Below, piece after piece: positions 61,401 to 64,000 of a DNA stretch of 64,000 bases; position 1 is the first letter of the stretch, and each line of letters opens with the position of its first letter. The notes below the pieces were generated by a model that saw nothing but the letters and a program-made list of their open reading frames with translations, had not been told where the DNA came from and did no database searches. A program made the position numbers and the translations under genes. The stretch is taken from NCBI GenBank assembly GCA_031310005.1, contig CM062379.1, positions 4,154,001-4,218,000 on the forward strand, written 5' to 3'. The stretch is from Dactylellina haptotyla. Taxonomy: Eukaryota > Ascomycota > Orbiliomycetes > Orbiliales > Orbiliaceae.

Positions 61401-62997
61401 ATATTTTAAATTTATTTATAATATATTTAAATACTTATTTATTAAATATATATTTTATAAAATATTTAAAAAATAGAATCTTACTATAATCTTATTTTTT
61501 ATAATATTTAAGGAAATTATTTTAAAAATAAAAAAATATATTAAAAATATAAAAAATTTTTATAATAATTTATAAAAAGATTTTTAATTTATAATAAAAT
61601 ATATATTATACTATTATAATTAGTAATATATGGAAGTATTTTTTTTAAAAAAAGAAAATAAAATATATTTGTTTATTAAATATATTAAATGGAAAAAATG
61701 ATAAAATAAAAAATTGGATTATTAAAAATATAAACTTTTTATTATTATTAAAAAATTCAATAATAATATTTTTAAATTTGAAATTTTAAAACTTATTTAA
61801 ATCTATCAATCTTTTTATATTTTATTTTTAGAACTAGTCTCTCCAGGTCTAAGAGAAAATTTAAAAGATAAGGAACTGGAATATAAAAATTATATAAAAT
61901 ATAAATTTAAAAAAATCTTTAATAGATTTAATAAAAATAATAAATATTTAATTAAATAAATATTACCATATGGATTATAAAATAATAAATAGATTTTTAA
62001 ACATAATTTATCCCCTACTATTATTTAGATTTACCTTTAATAGAAAAATATAATATAATTTATAAAAAAAGGATATAAATATTTAAAAAAAATTTAATTT
62101 TAAAATTAATAATTGATAAAATTATTTATAACTTCCTAATAAATCCACACCATCTTTTTTTTAGTAAAAACTATATTTACATTTTTATAAGATTTAATTT
62201 TTATTTGTTTAGTTATTTTTTTTTATTTAATTAATTATTTTAATAAATTATTTTTATAAATAATTACTTTTATATATTTTATTTTTAATAATTTTAGTTT
62301 TTTATATTTTTTTATAACCCTTATTTAAATTTTAAATGCTTTTTATTATATTAGAATTTATTCTTTTTCCAATTTTTTTAACTTTTTTTCCTTATTTTCT
62401 ACCTAATAATTCAATCAATCTACTATAAATTAATTAATAAAAGAAATTGGATATAAAAATTTAAAAAATATTTATGCAAATTTATTAAACAATTACGCCA
62501 CTTATTTTAGGTATAAATAGAATAGTTTACATTCCTAAATATAATAAAATAAAAATATTTATTTTAAATATAAAACTTATAAGAAAGAAAAATAAAAATA
62601 TTAGAATTCTTAATCTAATTAGTTTAAATAATGCAATGCTAATAAAAAATTTATTTTAATTTTTTTTAATACCTATCTATTAATATTATTATTTTTAAAA
62701 ATATATTAATTATTTATATTTATAAAAATGTTTTATAATTTAAATTTTATTTTATTACTTTAATTTAATTATTATACTTTTATATATATGATTATATAAA
62801 TATTTATTTTAAAATAAACTTTATATTGTAATATAAATTATTATTTATATAAATTTAATTTTAATATAAAAATTAATAATATATAAAATTAAATTTTTAT
62901 ATAAAAATAATAATGATATACTATTATCTTATACCTAATTACTATTATTTACATAGAATTTTAAATTTTATAAAATTATTTATATAAAAACTTATTT
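55498..62997 (+). pseudogene. RIP-destroyed gag-pol region of the retrotransposon
   Basis: About 7.5 kb of nearly pure A/T with stops in all frames. No intact protein can be read. The only clear coding trace is the reverse-transcriptase segment listed separately, which gives + orientation and fits the order LTR-gag-pol-LTR. A small patch near 61830-61875 has kept more G and C. The primer-binding site right after the 5' LTR is too altered to name a tRNA. Confidence 0.8.
59687..59800 (+). pseudogene. Remnant of reverse-transcriptase core
   Basis: In the frame starting at 59687, codons follow the pattern of the Ty3/gypsy reverse-transcriptase core: a GL-x-N segment, FFQTFINHML, and about 25 codons later IIYLNNILIYNKN. 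The catalytic Y-x-D-D box is read as Y-L-N-N at 59774-59785. Both Asp codons are AAT/AAC, one G-to-A step away from GAT/GAC. This shows orientation and class while confirming that the enzyme is dead. Confidence 0.75.
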
Positions 62998-63008
62998 TAA
63001 AAGAAGGA
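62998..63008 (+). other. Polypurine tract
   Basis: AAAAGAAGGA precedes the 3' LTR by three bases, where the plus-strand primer tract of LTR retrotransposons lies. Being all purine on +, it could lose only G (to A) under RIP, and three G remain. Confidence 0.75.
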
Positions 63009-63011
63009 TAA

Positions 63012-63555
63012 TATTATAGATTATAAGTTTTAATAATATAAATATTTATATTTTATTTTATATTATATTATTTTAAATTTTACTACCACACTTTATATTT
63101 ATAGATATATATTATTTTATATATTTATTTATAAAGTCTATATACTTATTTAGAATATTATATTATAATATAATATAAATATTTATTTACTTATTTTTAA
63201 TTTAAATAAATAATATAAAAATTTTTAAAAACTTATTTATTTATATATTTTATTTATATAAATATATAAAAAAATAAATTTTTAAAAATGTTTTATAATA
63301 TTTATATATATAAGATTATTATTAAAATTAATAAAATATTTTTATTTTTATTAATTAATTTAAATATAATTTAATATATTTAATTATTTTTACTTTATTA
63401 TTATTATATATTTTAGACAAATTATTTTTGATATTTTATAATTTTATATATATTTTTTATTAAAAGACTTAAGTATTCTAAGTAAAAAAAAATTTTTATA
63501 TATCTTAGTATTATATATTCATACCATTATATTAGGTAGTGTACGAAGTGTAACA
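63012..63555 (+). repeat. 3' long terminal repeat
   Basis: This is the partner of 54953-55497. Its beginning is mutated (TATTATAG for TGTTACAG), but its last ~50 bases keep G and C (GTAGTGTACGAAGTGTAACA), the reverse of the 5' copy. Together the two copies show both intact termini. Confidence 0.92.
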
Positions 63556-63560
63556 TTTAT
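63556..63560. repeat. 5-bp target-site duplication, right copy (TTTAT)
   Basis: This matches 54948-54952. Removing the element and one copy restores an unbroken fifth unit of the 23-bp array. Confidence 0.85.
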
Positions 63561-64000
63561 ATATTATTATATTTATTATTTTTTATATATATAAATAAAA
63601 AAATTATAACATTTATATTTATAAAAATTAATTGTTAATTTAATTATTAATTATTATTTATTATAGGAATTTTTACATATAATATTAATTTATATAATTT
63701 TTTATAAATAAAATTTAATATTTTAATGGTTTAAATTTTTTAGTATTATATTATATATCATATTAAATTTTACTTTTTAAAAAAAATATTATAAAATAAA
63801 AGAATTTGTTATGGACTGCTAATCGTGCATCTGATTATCCCGTACCAGACTTTTGTTTGCGCTATTTGAAATAGGCGTACAAAATATAGGTATATGATAT
63901 ATTTGTATAATTTATATATAAGAGAAATGATTGTTAGAAATAAAAATATTATATTTTTATTTTTAGAGATATTTATTTTTTAAAAAAAATTAATTATATA
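63561..64000. other. A+T-rich flank beyond the retrotransposon
   Basis: The first 9 bases complete the tandem array. The remainder is decayed A/T DNA, except for an island of ordinary composition at about 63808-63885 (including GCATCTGATTATCCCGTACC). No gene is visible. The island may be a remnant of older unique or repeat sequence. Confidence 0.65.

Larger units (their letters stand above)
54953..63555 (+). mobile_element. Complete but inactivated LTR retrotransposon, probably Ty3/gypsy type, with RIP-like decay
   Basis: The element is about 8.6 kb and oriented along +. It has two direct LTRs (54953-55497 and 63012-63555) that begin TGTTACA and end TGTAACA in the less altered copies, making short inverted termini. 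It is flanked by the 5-bp duplication TTTAT. A polypurine tract lies just before the 3' LTR. The interior is almost pure A/T, with no intact open frame, but a reverse-transcriptase remnant is readable near 59690-59800. Differences between LTRs are C/T and G/A transitions as far as aligned by eye, the mark of repeat-induced point mutation rather than ordinary drift. The gypsy assignment rests on the reverse-transcriptase remnant and is tentative. The copy cannot transpose. Confidence 0.93.

Overview
The window looks like nuclear DNA of a filamentous ascomycete, most likely an onygenalean fungus of the Blastomyces/Histoplasma/Emmonsia type. This is an inference. The reasons are short GT-AG introns of roughly 50-110 bp with CTAAC/CTGAC-like branch sites, fungus-specific families (AreA, fungal MIC19, Mtc5/WDR59, Zn2Cys6 and C2H2 regulators), and a sharp switch at about 54.0 kb from ordinary gene-bearing DNA into an extremely A+T-rich block carrying C-to-T/G-to-A decay typical of RIP. 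No species can be assigned from the sequence alone.

Left part (1-9.7 kb): the 3' end of a small gene, then UBC13 (-), the SEACAT/GATOR2 subunit WDR59/Mtc5 (+), TYW3 (-) and a DUF2461 protein (+), tightly packed with divergent promoters. From 9.7 to 15.1 kb there is a gene-poor, pyrimidine-rich stretch with microsatellites leading into a Zn2Cys6 regulator (+). A second quiet stretch (16.4-19.06 kb) precedes a CAMK/NIM1-like kinase (-) and a C2H2 regulator (-). That regulator has 4.9 kb of gene-free DNA upstream of it.

Middle part (28-50 kb): an RRM protein (-), exosome RRP43 (+), MICOS MIC19 (-), a PPIL1-type cyclophilin (+), fumarase (+), a five-exon fusion gene encoding RRM + C2H2 fingers + degenerate Nudix + trypsin-like protease (-), TRM44 (-), a ketopantoate-reductase-like protein with a long disordered tail (+), and a second C2H2 regulator (-). 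Most genes are housekeeping: tRNA modification (TYW3, TRM44), RNA decay, mitochondria, TORC1 signalling and ubiquitin.

Right part (50.8-64 kb): the nitrogen GATA regulator areA (-) is the last gene. Its 5' end lies about 0.3 kb from the A+T-rich block. That block contains one complete but dead LTR retrotransposon (54953-63555). The two LTRs of about 545 bp differ mainly by transitions. The element is flanked by a perfect 5-bp target duplication, has a polypurine tract, retains a recognisable decayed reverse-transcriptase segment on the + strand, and has cleanly split a 23-bp tandem array.

Coding models were assembled by hand from reading frames, splice sites and family conservation. Where a splice choice is uncertain, the entry says so.
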